From: Microbacterium mitrae
GTDB lineage: Bacteria > Actinomycetota > Actinomycetes > Actinomycetales > Microbacteriaceae
DNA: 64,000 nucleotides
Direction of reading: 5' to 3'
NCBI RefSeq assembly: GCF_008017445.1
Contig: NZ_VRSW01000002.1
Location: forward strand, 474,060-538,059
Shown here: piece by piece, positions 19,540 through 28,049 of the stretch
Numbering within the stretch: the first letter of the stretch is position 1
Layout: each line of letters starts with the position of its first letter
The notes under the pieces: generated by a model
What the model was told of the DNA's origin: nothing
The model's input: the letters and a program-made list of their open reading frames with translations, nothing else
The model's database searches: none
Made by a program: the position numbers and the translations under genes

Positions 19540-20700
19540 GTGACGATGACTACAGCTCCCACTCAGCCGCTACGCATCGGGCCGATCGAATTGGAAGCTC
19601 CGGTCGTTCTGGCGCCGATGGCAGGCATCACCAACACTGCATTTCGCCGGCTGTGCCGCGAGTACGGCGCTGGTCTCTTTGTCAGCGAGATGATCACCTC
19701 GCGCGCCCTCGTCGAGCGCAACGAGGTCACCATGCGACTGGTGACGCACCACGAGTCGGAGAACATTCGATCCATTCAGCTGTACGGCGTTGACCCGAAG
19801 ACGGTTGCTGAGGCCGTGCGCATCATCGTCGCCGAAGACCGCGCCGATCACATCGACTTGAACTTTGGCTGCCCCGTGCCCAAGGTCACGCGCAAGGGCG
19901 GCGGCTCCGCCCTACCGTGGAAGCACACGCTGTTCAACCAGATCGTGACCCAGGCGGTGCAGGCCGCCGAGCATCTGCCCCTCACCGTCAAGATGCGTAA
20001 GGGCATTGACGACAACCACCTGACGTATCTTGATGCCGGACGCATGGCAGAAGACGCGGGTGTTGCCGCCGTTGCGCTGCATGGCCGCACCGCGAGCCAG
20101 ATGTACTCCGGCCACGCCGATTGGGATGCCATCGCCACCCTGAAAGAGACCGTCACGAGCGTGCCGGTGTTGGGCAACGGCGACATTTGGTCAGCCGACG
20201 ATGCCGTGCGCATGATGGCGCAGACCGGCGCCGACGGCGTCGTGGTCGGCCGCGGCTGCCTCGGTCGCCCGTGGCTGTTCGGCGAGCTGGCACACGCGCT
20301 GGGCAACAACATTGCCGCCAAGCCCGTTGATGCGACCCTGGGCTTTGTTGCTGCCGCCTTCAAGCGTCACGCCGAATTGCTCACCGAGTTCTTTGAAGAC
20401 GAGGTTCGTGGCTGCCGTGACATTCGAAAGCACGCCGCCTGGTATTTCAAGGGGTATCCGGTTGGTGGAGATATCCGCTCGCGGTTCGCTACGGTGAGTA
20501 CGTTGGCGGAGATCGACGAGCTCACCACCCTGCTTGACCTTGACGCGCCCTACCCTGGTGAGGCTGCCGAGGGTCAGCGTGGCCGAGCCGGAACTCCGAA
20601 GCGAACGGTGCTGCCGGATGGTTGGCTCAATTCGCACGACATCGCAGCCGATGTGGCCTGCAACCTGACTGAAGGAGAAGCGGATACCAGTGGCGGTTGA
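19540..20700 (+). CDS. dusB: tRNA-dihydrouridine synthase
   Basis: FMN enzyme reducing uridines in the tRNA D-loop. About 386 aa; the barrel begins with APMAGITNTAFRRLCREYGA, carries the catalytic Cys in NFGCPVPKV (about residue 110) and the FMN/phosphate motifs LPLTVKMRKG and GADGVVVGRGCLGRPW. Start is GTG 19540 (leaderless pattern) or ATG 19546. The stop overlaps dgt. The dusB-dgt-dnaG order is common in actinobacteria. Confidence 0.93.
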   Translation: MTMTTAPTQPLRIGPIELEAPVVLAPMAGITNTAFRRLCREYGAGLFVSEMITSRALVERNEVTMRLVTHHESENIRSIQLYGVDPKTVAEAVRIIVAEDRADHIDLNFGCPVPKVTRKGGGSALPWKHTLFNQIVTQAVQAAEHLPLTVKMRKGIDDNHLTYLDAGRMAEDAGVAAVALHGRTASQMYSGHADWDAIATLKETVTSVPVLGNGDIWSADDAVRMMAQTGADGVVVGRGCLGRPWLFGELAHALGNNIAAKPVDATLGFVAAAFKRHAELLTEFFEDEVRGCRDIRKHAAWYFKGYPVGGDIRSRFATVSTLAEIDELTTLLDLDAPYPGEAAEGQRGRAGTPKRTVLPDGWLNSHDIAADVACNLTEGEADTSGG

Positions 20701-22024
20701 TGGCGTGGGATCAGGGCGTATCGCGGATGGCTACGATGCGCATGATGTCGAGCGCTTTCACCCAGAGCAGCACCGCTCTGAGCGCGACAATTTTGCCCGC
20801 GACCGCGCTCGCGTGCTGCACTCCGCCGCGTGGCGACGCCTCGCCGCAAAGACCCAGGTACTCTCGCCGGCATCGCCCGCCGATTTTGCCCGCAATCGTC
20901 TGACCCACTCGCTTGAAGTGGCGCAGGTGGGGCGTGAACTTGCGACAAGCCTGCGGCTCAATCCCGACCTCGTCGATACCGCGTGCCTGACGCACGATCT
21001 CGGTCATCCCCCTTTTGGGCACAACGGCGAGCGGGCCCTTAATTCGTGGGCAGAAGGCATTGGCGGCTTTGAAGGTAACGCCCAGACGTTGCGTATTCTG
21101 GTGCGGCTCGAGCCGAAGGTAATGGATGAGAACGGCGACTCCTTCGGGCTCAACCTCACCCGCGCGAGCATTGACGCCTCGTGCAAATACCCGTGGACGC
21201 TGGATGCGCCGGTGCCAGACCCGGGTGGTCGACTGAAGTTTGGCGTATACCCCGATGACGAGCCGGTCTTTGACTGGATGCGTCTTGGCGCACCCGAGCG
21301 CGTGCGTTGCATTGAGGCCGAGGTGATGGATCTCTCGGATGACATTGCCTATTCGGTGCATGATTTCGAAGATGCCATTGTCAACGGGTACCTGAGCCCC
21401 GCCCGGCTCTCCGACCCGGCAGAGCACGAGGCGCTCGTCTCCAGCATTCAGGCATGGGTGGGCTTTGACTACTCGCGCGACGAGCTCGATGAGGCGCTTT
21501 ACCGGCTCACCCGCCTGCCGCTGTGGCTGAAGAGCTTCGATGCCTCGCGTCACGATCTGGCGCGTTTGAAGAACCTCACCAGCGACCTGATTGGCCGGTT
21601 TGCTCGAGCCGCCACCATTGCCACGCGCGAGGCGTACCCCGTCGTCACCATGACGCGCTATCAGGCGCATGTCGTGGTTCCGCGCGACGTTGAAACTGAA
21701 GTTGCCGTTCTCAAGGGCATTATCGGTGCCTCGGTCGTGTCGATCGAGGGCCGTAAGTCGATTTACAAAGAGCAGCGCAAGGTGCTCAAGCGCCTCGCCT
21801 CGGCACTATGGAACGAGGGCGGGCACGCGCTGGATCCGGTGTTCTCCGCCGACTTCCGTGCTGCCCGCGACGATGTCGCTCGCCAGCGCGTCATCGTTGA
21901 CCAGGTCGCAAGCCTCACCGATGCGACTGCGCTCGCCTGGCATCGCCGATTCGTCGGTGACATCGACGCCGCCGACGTTGGTATTTGGTCGCCGGGCGCT
22001 CGCCCCGTGACGAGGTCGTACTGA
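20690..22024 (+). CDS. dgt: Deoxyguanosinetriphosphate triphosphohydrolase-like protein
   Basis: HD-domain dNTPase that splits dNTP into deoxynucleoside and tripolyphosphate. 444 aa, with the first HD-region histidine in NRLTHSLEVAQVGREL (near residue 70), the metal-binding HD pair in LTHDLGHPPFGHNGERAL (about 104-121), and DLSDDIAYSVHDFED further on. GTG 20690 overlaps the dusB stop by 11 nt; the stop overlaps dnaG by one base. Confidence 0.94.
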   Translation: MAVDGVGSGRIADGYDAHDVERFHPEQHRSERDNFARDRARVLHSAAWRRLAAKTQVLSPASPADFARNRLTHSLEVAQVGRELATSLRLNPDLVDTACLTHDLGHPPFGHNGERALNSWAEGIGGFEGNAQTLRILVRLEPKVMDENGDSFGLNLTRASIDASCKYPWTLDAPVPDPGGRLKFGVYPDDEPVFDWMRLGAPERVRCIEAEVMDLSDDIAYSVHDFEDAIVNGYLSPARLSDPAEHEALVSSIQAWVGFDYSRDELDEALYRLTRLPLWLKSFDASRHDLARLKNLTSDLIGRFARAATIATREAYPVVTMTRYQAHVVVPRDVETEVAVLKGIIGASVVSIEGRKSIYKEQRKVLKRLASALWNEGGHALDPVFSADFRAARDDVARQRVIVDQVASLTDATALAWHRRFVGDIDAADVGIWSPGARPVTRSY

Positions 22025-23940
22025 TGCCCCGCATCTTGCAGGCCGACGTCGATGAGGTGAAGGCGCGCACCAGAATTGACGAGATCATCGGTGAGCGGGT
22101 TGCGTTGCGCTCAGCGGGTGTGGGCTCGCTCAAGGGGCTCTGCCCGTTTCATGACGAGAAGTCGCCGAGCTTTCACGTGCGACCACAGGTTGGCTACTAC
22201 CACTGCTTTGGTTGCGGCGAGTCTGGTGATGTCTACACCTTCTTGCGTGAGATGGATCACGTCACCTTTACCGAGGCCGTGGAGCGTCTTGCTGGGCGCC
22301 TTGGCTACCCGCTGCACTACGAAGATGGCGCCTCGGCGCCAGGAACCAGCGGACGCGCGCGGCTGTATGCCGCCAATGCCGCAGCCGTCGAGTTCTTCCG
22401 CGGAGAGATCGGTTCGGCCGAGGCCGAGACCGCTCGCGCATTCTTGGGTGAGCGTGGGTTTGACGCCGCCCACGCAAATCACTTCGCCGTCGGCTACGCG
22501 CCACGTGGCTGGGACAACATGACCAATGCGCTGGTGCGCAAGGGGTTCACACGCGACGAGCTGCTCGCTGCCGGGCTGGTGTCTCAGGGCAACCACGGCG
22601 TGTACGACCGGTTTCGTGGGCGCCTGATCTGGCCGATCCGCGATGTGACGGGGCAGACCATCGGCTTTGGCGCCCGCAAACTGTACGAAGACGACAAGGG
22701 GCCGAAATACCTCAACACTCCGGAGACGCCGATCTACAAGAAGGCACAGGTGCTGTACGGCCTTGACCTCGCCAAGCGAGACATCGCCCGTGGCGACCCG
22801 AAACGTGTTGTGGTTGTTGAGGGCTACACCGACGTGATGGCCTGCCACGTCGCCGGCATCACCACGGCTGTCGCGACCTGCGGAACGGCTTTTGGCGTTG
22901 ACCACATCAACGTGCTGCGGCGAGTGATGGGGGATGATTCCGGCCACGGCGAGGTTGTTTTCACCTTTGACCCGGATGCCGCGGGCCAAAAGGCCGCGCT
23001 ACGAGCATTTGCTGAAGAGAAGCGATTCAACGCGCAGACCTATGTGGCTGTCGCCCCCGATGGCCTCGACCCGTGCGATTTGCGATTGCAGCGCGGCGAT
23101 CAGGCAGTGCTTTCGCTGATGACCTCCAAAGTGCCGATGTTTGAGTTTGTGATCGATCAGCGCCTGGCCAGTTACGACCTCGCATCGGTTGAGGGTCGGG
23201 TCGGCGCGCTGCGAGCCGCGGCTCCCGTGCTGGCCGATATTCGAGACGCCCTGCTTCGACCCGAGTACGAGCGGGTGCTCGCTCGTCGCCTCGGAATGGA
23301 TCCGACCGACGTTCACCGCGAGGTTGAGGCCGCCGCGCGTCGTGCGCCCGCCGAACGTCGCGCAGACGATCGCCGCACGCAACAGCACGGCGGCGATGGC
23401 GCAACCAGTGGTTCCGGCACCCCCGGTGCCCCAGGGGCATCCCTCGCGGGCGAAGAGCAAATGCCTGCCGTCGCCGTTACACTCGCGACGCTACCGCGCA
23501 CCCCGGATGTATACCGCGACCGCAATACGCTGATGGCGTTCTTGCAGTACGGGCACCTGCTGGATCAAGATCTGATGGCAGAGGCGCTACAGACGCCGTT
23601 CAGCCACCCCGCGTTCGACGCGGTGCGGGCCGCGATTCTGGCGCACAGTGAGCGCACCAAGCCGGGCTGGGCGCTCACCGCAATCGGCGGCGTGCGCGAA
23701 CCATATCGACTCGTGGCGGGCGAGCTGCTGGCGGCAGAATTTCCTGCGAAAGACGAACAAGCCGCCGTCGTTGCGGCTCAAGATCTCGCGCTTTCGAAAG
23801 TGGAACGCGCGATGAATGCGCAAAAGAACGAGCTGCTCGGCGCCGTGCAACGAATCGCGGCAGAGTCGGAAGAGGGGCGCGCTCTGCGAGTGCAGCTGCG
23901 CGAACTCGATGTTCGCATCCGTAGTCTGCGTGGCGAGTAG
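22024..23940 (+). CDS. dnaG: DNA primase
   Basis: Synthesises RNA primers for replication; 638 aa. The CHC2 zinc-binding domain (CPFHDEKSPSF, then YYHCFGCGESGD) occupies residues about 40-65, the catalytic core with Toprim VVVVEGYTDVMA follows near 262, and a low-complexity Gly/Pro/Ala-rich hinge (about 450-480) leads to the C-terminal helicase-binding domain. ATG 22024 overlaps the dgt stop (TGATG). Confidence 0.97.
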   Translation: MPRILQADVDEVKARTRIDEIIGERVALRSAGVGSLKGLCPFHDEKSPSFHVRPQVGYYHCFGCGESGDVYTFLREMDHVTFTEAVERLAGRLGYPLHYEDGASAPGTSGRARLYAANAAAVEFFRGEIGSAEAETARAFLGERGFDAAHANHFAVGYAPRGWDNMTNALVRKGFTRDELLAAGLVSQGNHGVYDRFRGRLIWPIRDVTGQTIGFGARKLYEDDKGPKYLNTPETPIYKKAQVLYGLDLAKRDIARGDPKRVVVVEGYTDVMACHVAGITTAVATCGTAFGVDHINVLRRVMGDDSGHGEVVFTFDPDAAGQKAALRAFAEEKRFNAQTYVAVAPDGLDPCDLRLQRGDQAVLSLMTSKVPMFEFVIDQRLASYDLASVEGRVGALRAAAPVLADIRDALLRPEYERVLARRLGMDPTDVHREVEAAARRAPAERRADDRRTQQHGGDGATSGSGTPGAPGASLAGEEQMPAVAVTLATLPRTPDVYRDRNTLMAFLQYGHLLDQDLMAEALQTPFSHPAFDAVRAAILAHSERTKPGWALTAIGGVREPYRLVAGELLAAEFPAKDEQAAVVAAQDLALSKVERAMNAQKNELLGAVQRIAAESEEGRALRVQLRELDVRIRSLRGE

Positions 23941-23960
23941 ACCTCGCGACGAGCCTGGGT

Positions 23961-23966
23961 CAGGAT
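23961..23966 (+). promoter_or_regulatory. -10-like element for the orphan ABC ATPase gene
   Basis: CAGGAT ends 6 nt before ATG 23973, repeating the leaderless spacing of this window. Match to a -10 is weaker than elsewhere. Confidence 0.3.
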
Positions 23967-23972
23967 GGGATG

Positions 23973-24794
23973 ATGGCACGCCGACGACATGACTCCGCCG
24001 CGGTTCGCGCCGTTGATCTCAGCATCGGGACCACGCAGTTGCGCATCGTTGACGGTGTCACGCTGGTCATTCAACCGGGGGAGACCTTCGTCGTTTCTGG
24101 CCCTGCCGGTGCCGGGAAGACGACGCTGGCCTCGCTGATTGCGGGCCAGCCGGCGTCGGGCGTTGACATCGTTGGCGGCGACCTGACGGTGGGTGGAATT
24201 CCTGGCAAGCGACCAGGGCGACTGCGACGCGAGTGGCTGGTGCGCACCGGATACCTGCCGCAGGGCGCCGGGGCGCTGTTGCCACCCCAGTTCACGGTGG
24301 GGGAGATTATCGCCTCACCGATCACCTCGCGTTCGCGCAAACACAATCCAGCGGCCCTGCGTCAGCGCGTCGCGTCGTTGCTTGATGAGGTGCATCTGCC
24401 GCTCGGCGCGGCCGACAAGTACCCGTATGAGCTCAGCGCCGGCATGTTGCAACGCGTCGCGTTTGCTCACGCCATGGTGCTGGAGCCGGCCCTACTCGTC
24501 GCGGATGACCCGATGGCGAACCTTGACGTTGAAATGCGTCCGGTGATCTATGAGGCCATTCGGCGACGCCAACGTGAGCGCAATATGGCCAGCCTCATCG
24601 TCACCAACGACGCCAACCTCACGCGCGAATTTCAGGCTTCCGCCATCGCGCTACGTGGCGGGCATGTTGTCGCCGACGGCGACTTCACCGCGGTTCCGCG
24701 ACCCACCCCCACGGGCCCGATTTCTGCGGCTTTCCTGGCCGAACATACCGAGCCGCCGCGCACGAGGCGGCAGCGTCGCGAGCGTCGGCGCTAG
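23973..24794 (+). CDS. Orphan ABC-transporter ATP-binding protein with degenerate catalytic motifs
   Basis: ABC ATPase of 273 aa, most like the Opp/Dpp (dipeptide) ATP-binding subunits. Walker A GPAGAGKTT is intact near residue 43. The signature reads YELSAGMLQRVAFA instead of LSGGQ; Walker B LLVADDP has Asp where the catalytic Glu belongs; the switch histidine position reads VTNDANL (Asn for His). No permease or binding-protein gene is adjacent. It may be a low-activity or regulatory ATPase; substrate unknown. The extreme C-terminus is basic (PPRTRRQRRERRR). Confidence 0.85.
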   Translation: MARRRHDSAAVRAVDLSIGTTQLRIVDGVTLVIQPGETFVVSGPAGAGKTTLASLIAGQPASGVDIVGGDLTVGGIPGKRPGRLRREWLVRTGYLPQGAGALLPPQFTVGEIIASPITSRSRKHNPAALRQRVASLLDEVHLPLGAADKYPYELSAGMLQRVAFAHAMVLEPALLVADDPMANLDVEMRPVIYEAIRRRQRERNMASLIVTNDANLTREFQASAIALRGGHVVADGDFTAVPRPTPTGPISAAFLAEHTEPPRTRRQRRERRR

Positions 24795-24943
24795 GAGCGC
24801 GGAACCAGCAGGTGGCGGTGCTTTTGCTTTCCGCTTGCCAGCCAAGAACGGGACAAACGCGCGACGCGCCCGGAAGTTGGCTCGTGTTCTGATGCACCAA
24901 TCTTGTTTGCTATGCTGGTGTGGTTGCCCCGCGACGGGGCTGA

Positions 24944-25016
24944 TCCCTCATAGCTCAATTGGCAGAGCAGCCGACTGTTAATCGGCAGGTTTTTGGTTCG
25001 AGTCCAAATGGGGGAG
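24944..25016 (+). tRNA. tRNA-Asn (GTT)
   Basis: Folds as a 73-nt tRNA: the 7-bp acceptor stem pairs TCCCTCA with TGGGGGA, anticodon GTT lies at 24977-24979, and the T-loop is TTCGAGT. CCA is not encoded. Confidence 0.95.
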
Positions 25017-25021
25017 CAGAA

Positions 25022-25052
25022 AACCCCCGGAAGTCTGAGACTTCCGGGGGTT
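25022..25052 (+). terminator. Terminator after tRNA-Asn
   Basis: 14-bp perfect stem (25022-25035 with 25039-25052) and a short loop; flanks AA on one side and TT on the other. Confidence 0.85.
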
Positions 25053-25164
25053 ACTTGCATTTGCGCGCCGATGTGCGCCGCGGCGGTACCGCAACAAAGG
25101 GTTTTCAATCCCTCCCGAATCTGGGAGGCTTGGCGCAACGACGACCAGGAATGGAGGAACTCTC

Positions 25165-25320
25165 ATGGGACACCGCAAAGACAACAACGAGTTGCGTACG
25201 GAGCGGGTCGAGCAGGAGAAGCGTCAGGAAGTCCGCGACGAGGCGTTCGAGCAGAGCGAAGGCACCGACAACCTGGGCTCGCAAGACGAGCGACGCAAAG
25301 AAGGTCTTGGGCACCAGTAG
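25165..25320 (+). CDS. Small highly charged hypothetical protein (51 aa)
   Basis: Open frame MGHRKDNNELRTERVEQEKR and onward, 51 aa, preceded by a good GGAGGA site 7 nt before ATG. About half the residues are charged, with many Glu, Arg and Gln, and no hydrophobic core, so it is probably unstructured or a single helix. I do not recognise a family. It lies just ahead of a second tiny charged protein. Confidence 0.6.
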   Translation: MGHRKDNNELRTERVEQEKRQEVRDEAFEQSEGTDNLGSQDERRKEGLGHQ

Positions 25321-25367
25321 GGCTCACGACACGCTTGGATAGATCGTCAAGAACAGATCGGGGATGA

Positions 25368-25520
25368 ATGATGTTCGGCAAGAAACGCCGCGAAGAAGAG
25401 GCTGAAGAGCTCGCTCACGAGCAGGCAGTTGCCGCGGTTGCGGCAAGCGAGACCGATGACGCGTCCTTCGACTCTGACGAACAGCTCGAAGAAGAGCTCG
25501 AGCCCGACGACCGGCCATAG
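25368..25520 (+). CDS. Small acidic hypothetical protein (50 aa)
   Basis: Fifty residues starting MMFGKKRREEEAEELAHEQ: a basic start, then a strongly acidic tail (EEELEPDD). No family recognised, no membrane segment. ATG 25368 and ATG 25371 are adjacent; CGGGGAT upstream is a weak ribosome-binding site. It is 47 nt downstream of the 51-aa gene, so the two may be co-transcribed. Confidence 0.55.
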   Translation: MMFGKKRREEEAEELAHEQAVAAVAASETDDASFDSDEQLEEELEPDDRP

Positions 25521-25525
25521 CGCGA

Positions 25526-25554
25526 CCCGGCGGGGGTGATTCGCCCTCGCCGGG
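25526..25554 (+). terminator. Bidirectional terminator
   Basis: A 12-pair stem, two of them G-T wobbles (25526-25537 with 25543-25554), and a 5-nt loop between the convergent 50-aa gene and lipoprotein gene. Confidence 0.7.
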
Positions 25555-25568
25555 CAGCGGCGGTGAGA

Positions 25569-26132
25569 CTATTCTCCCGCGCCCTTGATGGTTCCAACTC
25601 TCGGCACGACGTTCTGGCCGCTGGCATCGAGTTCGTACGCGATGCAGGTGACCGCACGGTCACCGTTGGCCCAGCTCTCCGAGAGTGGGGTGAAGTAGTT
25701 GAAGAAGTACTTCGACGTGTACGGGTCGTAGGCGACGTAGAGACGGAAGCCGTCAGCGCAGGCCGTCTCCGCCTCGTCGTAGATGGCGTCTTCGTCGTAG
25801 GAGGCGAGCGCGGAGTCGTAGTTGAGGTAGACCTCGGCGTCGTGAAGTGCGTCGCACGGAACCTTCTCAACGTCGGCGAACTCGTCGCCCGACGGGATGT
25901 TGATGCAGTCGCCGACTTCAAGATCCCAAGCATCCACCACCGTGGGGTCGCCGGTGGGCTCTGGGGTGTCCGTGGGATCAGGAGCTGGGGAGGATTGCGT
26001 AGCATCGGGGGTGGGGTCGCCCGTGGCTGAGCTGCCGGCCGAGTCCCAATCCAGCGTCGTGGTGCACCCGGTGATGGCCAAGATGGCGGCCAGAGTCAGG
26101 ACGACTCCGGGGAGAGTTCTCGTCGTTTTCAT
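25569..26132 (-). CDS. Septum-formation-family lipoprotein, copy 1
   Basis: Lipoprotein of 187 aa: basic start, hydrophobic stretch and lipobox AITGC (Cys about residue 22), a Pro/Asp/Thr-rich linker (about 35-65), then a septum-formation (Septum_form, PF13845-like) domain beginning LEVGDCINIP with conserved CDALHDAEVY. The domain's role is poorly known. It is clearly paralogous to the protein at 29627-30154 across the whole mature domain. Start has a GAGGGG site. A hairpin at 26158-26194 precedes it. Confidence 0.82.
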   Translation of the reverse strand: MKTTRTLPGVVLTLAAILAITGCTTTLDWDSAGSSATGDPTPDATQSSPAPDPTDTPEPTGDPTVVDAWDLEVGDCINIPSGDEFADVEKVPCDALHDAEVYLNYDSALASYDEDAIYDEAETACADGFRLYVAYDPYTSKYFFNYFTPLSESWANGDRAVTCIAYELDASGQNVVPRVGTIKGAGE

Positions 26133-26157
26133 CAGGTGCCCCTCGCAGATTCAATGT

Positions 26158-26194
26158 CGAAGGCGGCCCTCGCCGGTGGAGAGGACCGCCTTCG
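26158..26194 (-). terminator. Terminator after the alpha/beta hydrolase gene
   Basis: Stem of 9 bp CGAAGGCGG/CCGCCTTCG extended by a further 4 bp across one mismatch; lies between the hydrolase stop and the next minus-strand gene. Confidence 0.65.
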
Positions 26195-26236
26195 CACTCT
26201 ACTCAGCCGAGTAGTGGGATGCCAGCAATTTCAGGG

Positions 26237-26935
26237 TTACGACGCAGCCAGGTCGTTGACGGCGTCATCAATCAGATCGCAGATCGCCACCGGCTGAGAC
26301 GCGAGAGACGCGTGGCTGGCGTCAAGCTCGATCGTCTTTCGGGGTGACATGCGCGCGGCCATGCGGCGCTCATTGTCGGGGTGGATCATGCGGTCAGACG
26401 CCGACACCTGGTACCAGGTCGGCTTCACCTTCCACGCCGGCGCCGTCACGTTGTCGCCGAAGGTCGAAGCCAGCGGCGCCTTCTGCGTCAATGCCATCAC
26501 CAGTGCGTCGTCTTCGGAGAGGTCTTGGCAGAAGCTCTCATGGAACTTGTCCTGCAAGATCCAGAGGTAACCGTCCGAGTCTGGCGCGAGGTTCGCGATT
26601 GCCGCCGGCGGCATCTCCTGGCTAATCTGCCCGGGGCTTTCCCCGGCATCGGGAGCGAAGGCGGCAACATAGACGAGTCCGACCACGTTGGGCAGGTCGC
26701 CGGCCTCGGTGATGACCGCACCGCCGTACGAGTGACCGACAAGAAGCACGGGGCCATCAACCTGGGCGACCATCTTGCGGGTGCGTTCGGCATCATCGGC
26801 CAGTGACGTTAAGGGGTTCTCGACGGCGAACAGTGACGTGTAGCCGCGTTTGTGCAGCTCTACGATGACACCGGCCCAGTGGGCTGCGCCGCCCCAGAAG
26901 CCGTGCACCAAGACAATTGTGGGTTTTTCCGTCAT
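26237..26935 (-). CDS. Alpha/beta hydrolase
   Basis: Serine esterase-like hydrolase of 232 aa. The oxyanion region VLVHGFWGGAAHW is near residue 8, the nucleophile elbow GHSYGG (Ser about 75), and the catalytic His in DASHASL near residue 214. Substrate unknown. ATG 26935 has GGAG at the right spacing; an ATG at 26947 would add four residues. It diverges from an AraC-type regulator, which may control it (inference from arrangement only). Confidence 0.88.
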   Translation of the reverse strand: MTEKPTIVLVHGFWGGAAHWAGVIVELHKRGYTSLFAVENPLTSLADDAERTRKMVAQVDGPVLLVGHSYGGAVITEAGDLPNVVGLVYVAAFAPDAGESPGQISQEMPPAAIANLAPDSDGYLWILQDKFHESFCQDLSEDDALVMALTQKAPLASTFGDNVTAPAWKVKPTWYQVSASDRMIHPDNERRMAARMSPRKTIELDASHASLASQPVAICDLIDDAVNDLAAS

Positions 26936-27047
26936 GTCGGTCTCCATCCCATGTGGTTAATGTTCGTACCCGCACGGTGACTGCTTCTGTACAGACACCA
27001 TCGTGCCGGGCATGATGGGAGCCCATGTGGATGAAAGGTCAATAACT

Positions 27048-27995
27048 ATGGCCGCTACGCCGTCAAACTTTGCTGAAACGCCGAACGATGAGAAGTTCGC
27101 CAAACGTGAGGAGCTGCCCGCAGACGCGCTCTCGGAGATTCTTGACGCCATTCACTTGCGTGGCGGCACGGTTTCGCACCACCGCGCCAATGATGCTCGT
27201 CGCGTCAATCACGTTGTGGGATCGCGTCTGGTTCACATCATCGAGCGCGGGGATGTGCAGCTCAAACTGCGCGACGGCAGTGCGCACCTGAGGCTTACCG
27301 AAGGGGATCTGGTGCTCATCGCGCGGGGCGAGCCTCACAGCCTGGTGGGCGATGCGACAGCCTCGTGGGTGACGGGGGAGTTTCTCGTTGAAGACACCAT
27401 CGCTGACCCGCTGTTGTCTGTGCTGCCATCAACGGTCATCATTCGCGGCGCCGAGAGTGGAAACGGCTGGTTGCGTCTCAGCCGTGATCTACTGCTCACC
27501 GAAGTGTCATTGGCGCGACCCGGCTCGCAAGTGATGATCTCTCGCATTCTTGACCTGTTATTTATCCACGCGCTGCGCGCGTGGGCGGCCGATGGTCTGG
27601 TGTCACCGGGGTGGTTGACCGCCGCGATGGACCCGGCGCTCGGCCCCGTGCTGAGCGCGATTCATCAGACGCCCCAGCACGACTGGTCGGTTGTGGAGTT
27701 AGCCCAGCGCGCTAATCTGTCACGGTCATCGTTTGCCGAGCGGTTCACGCGCCTGTTGGGTGCGTCTCCGGCGGCCTATATTGTCGAGCGGCGATTGCTG
27801 CGAGCCGCACACCTGTTGCGTTCGACGACGGAACCTGTGGGCCAGATTGCTGTGCAGGTTGGCTATGCCTCTGAATCGGCATTTAGCCGCGCGTTTCGGC
27901 GTCGATTTGGTGTGCCCCCGCCGCGCTGGGCGCACACCGATCACGGCGCATCGGGGGCACTACCGATCGACGAACGCACCGCGGGGCTGAACTAA
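27048..27995 (+). CDS. AraC-family transcriptional regulator with cupin sensor
   Basis: Regulator of 315 aa from ATG 27048 (GAAAGG site), although the frame is open from 27003. The N-terminal two-thirds is an AraC-type cupin ligand domain (AraC_binding_2-like, [12 protein letters not shown] style around residue 90). The C-terminal AraC helix-turn-helix pair spans about 205-300, with [16 protein letters not shown] and the second motif [21 protein letters not shown]. Divergent from the alpha/beta hydrolase gene, its likely target. A shared terminator lies 3 nt after the stop. Confidence 0.9.
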   Translation: MAATPSNFAETPNDEKFAKREELPADALSEILDAIHLRGGTVSHHRANDARRVNHVVGSRLVHIIERGDVQLKLRDGSAHLRLTEGDLVLIARGEPHSLVGDATASWVTGEFLVEDTIADPLLSVLPSTVIIRGAESGNGWLRLSRDLLLTEVSLARPGSQVMISRILDLLFIHALRAWAADGLVSPGWLTAAMDPALGPVLSAIHQTPQHDWSVVELAQRANLSRSSFAERFTRLLGASPAAYIVERRLLRAAHLLRSTTEPVGQIAVQVGYASESAFSRAFRRRFGVPPPRWAHTDHGASGALPIDERTAGLN

Positions 27996-27998
27996 AAA

Positions 27999-28040
27999 CG
28001 CGGGGGTGGTTCCTTCTTTTCAGACGAAACCACCCCCGCG
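27999..28040 (+). terminator. Bidirectional terminator
   Basis: 13-bp inverted repeat (27999-28011 with 28028-28040) and a 16-nt loop between the convergent AraC-type gene and surface-protein gene. Confidence 0.8.
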
Positions 28041-28049
28041 GCGTTCGAG

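Noticed and set aside
18866..19543. Open frame of 225 codons opposite the glutathione peroxidase gene
   Set aside because: Runs through the terminator and mirrors the peroxidase coding strand; no motifs.
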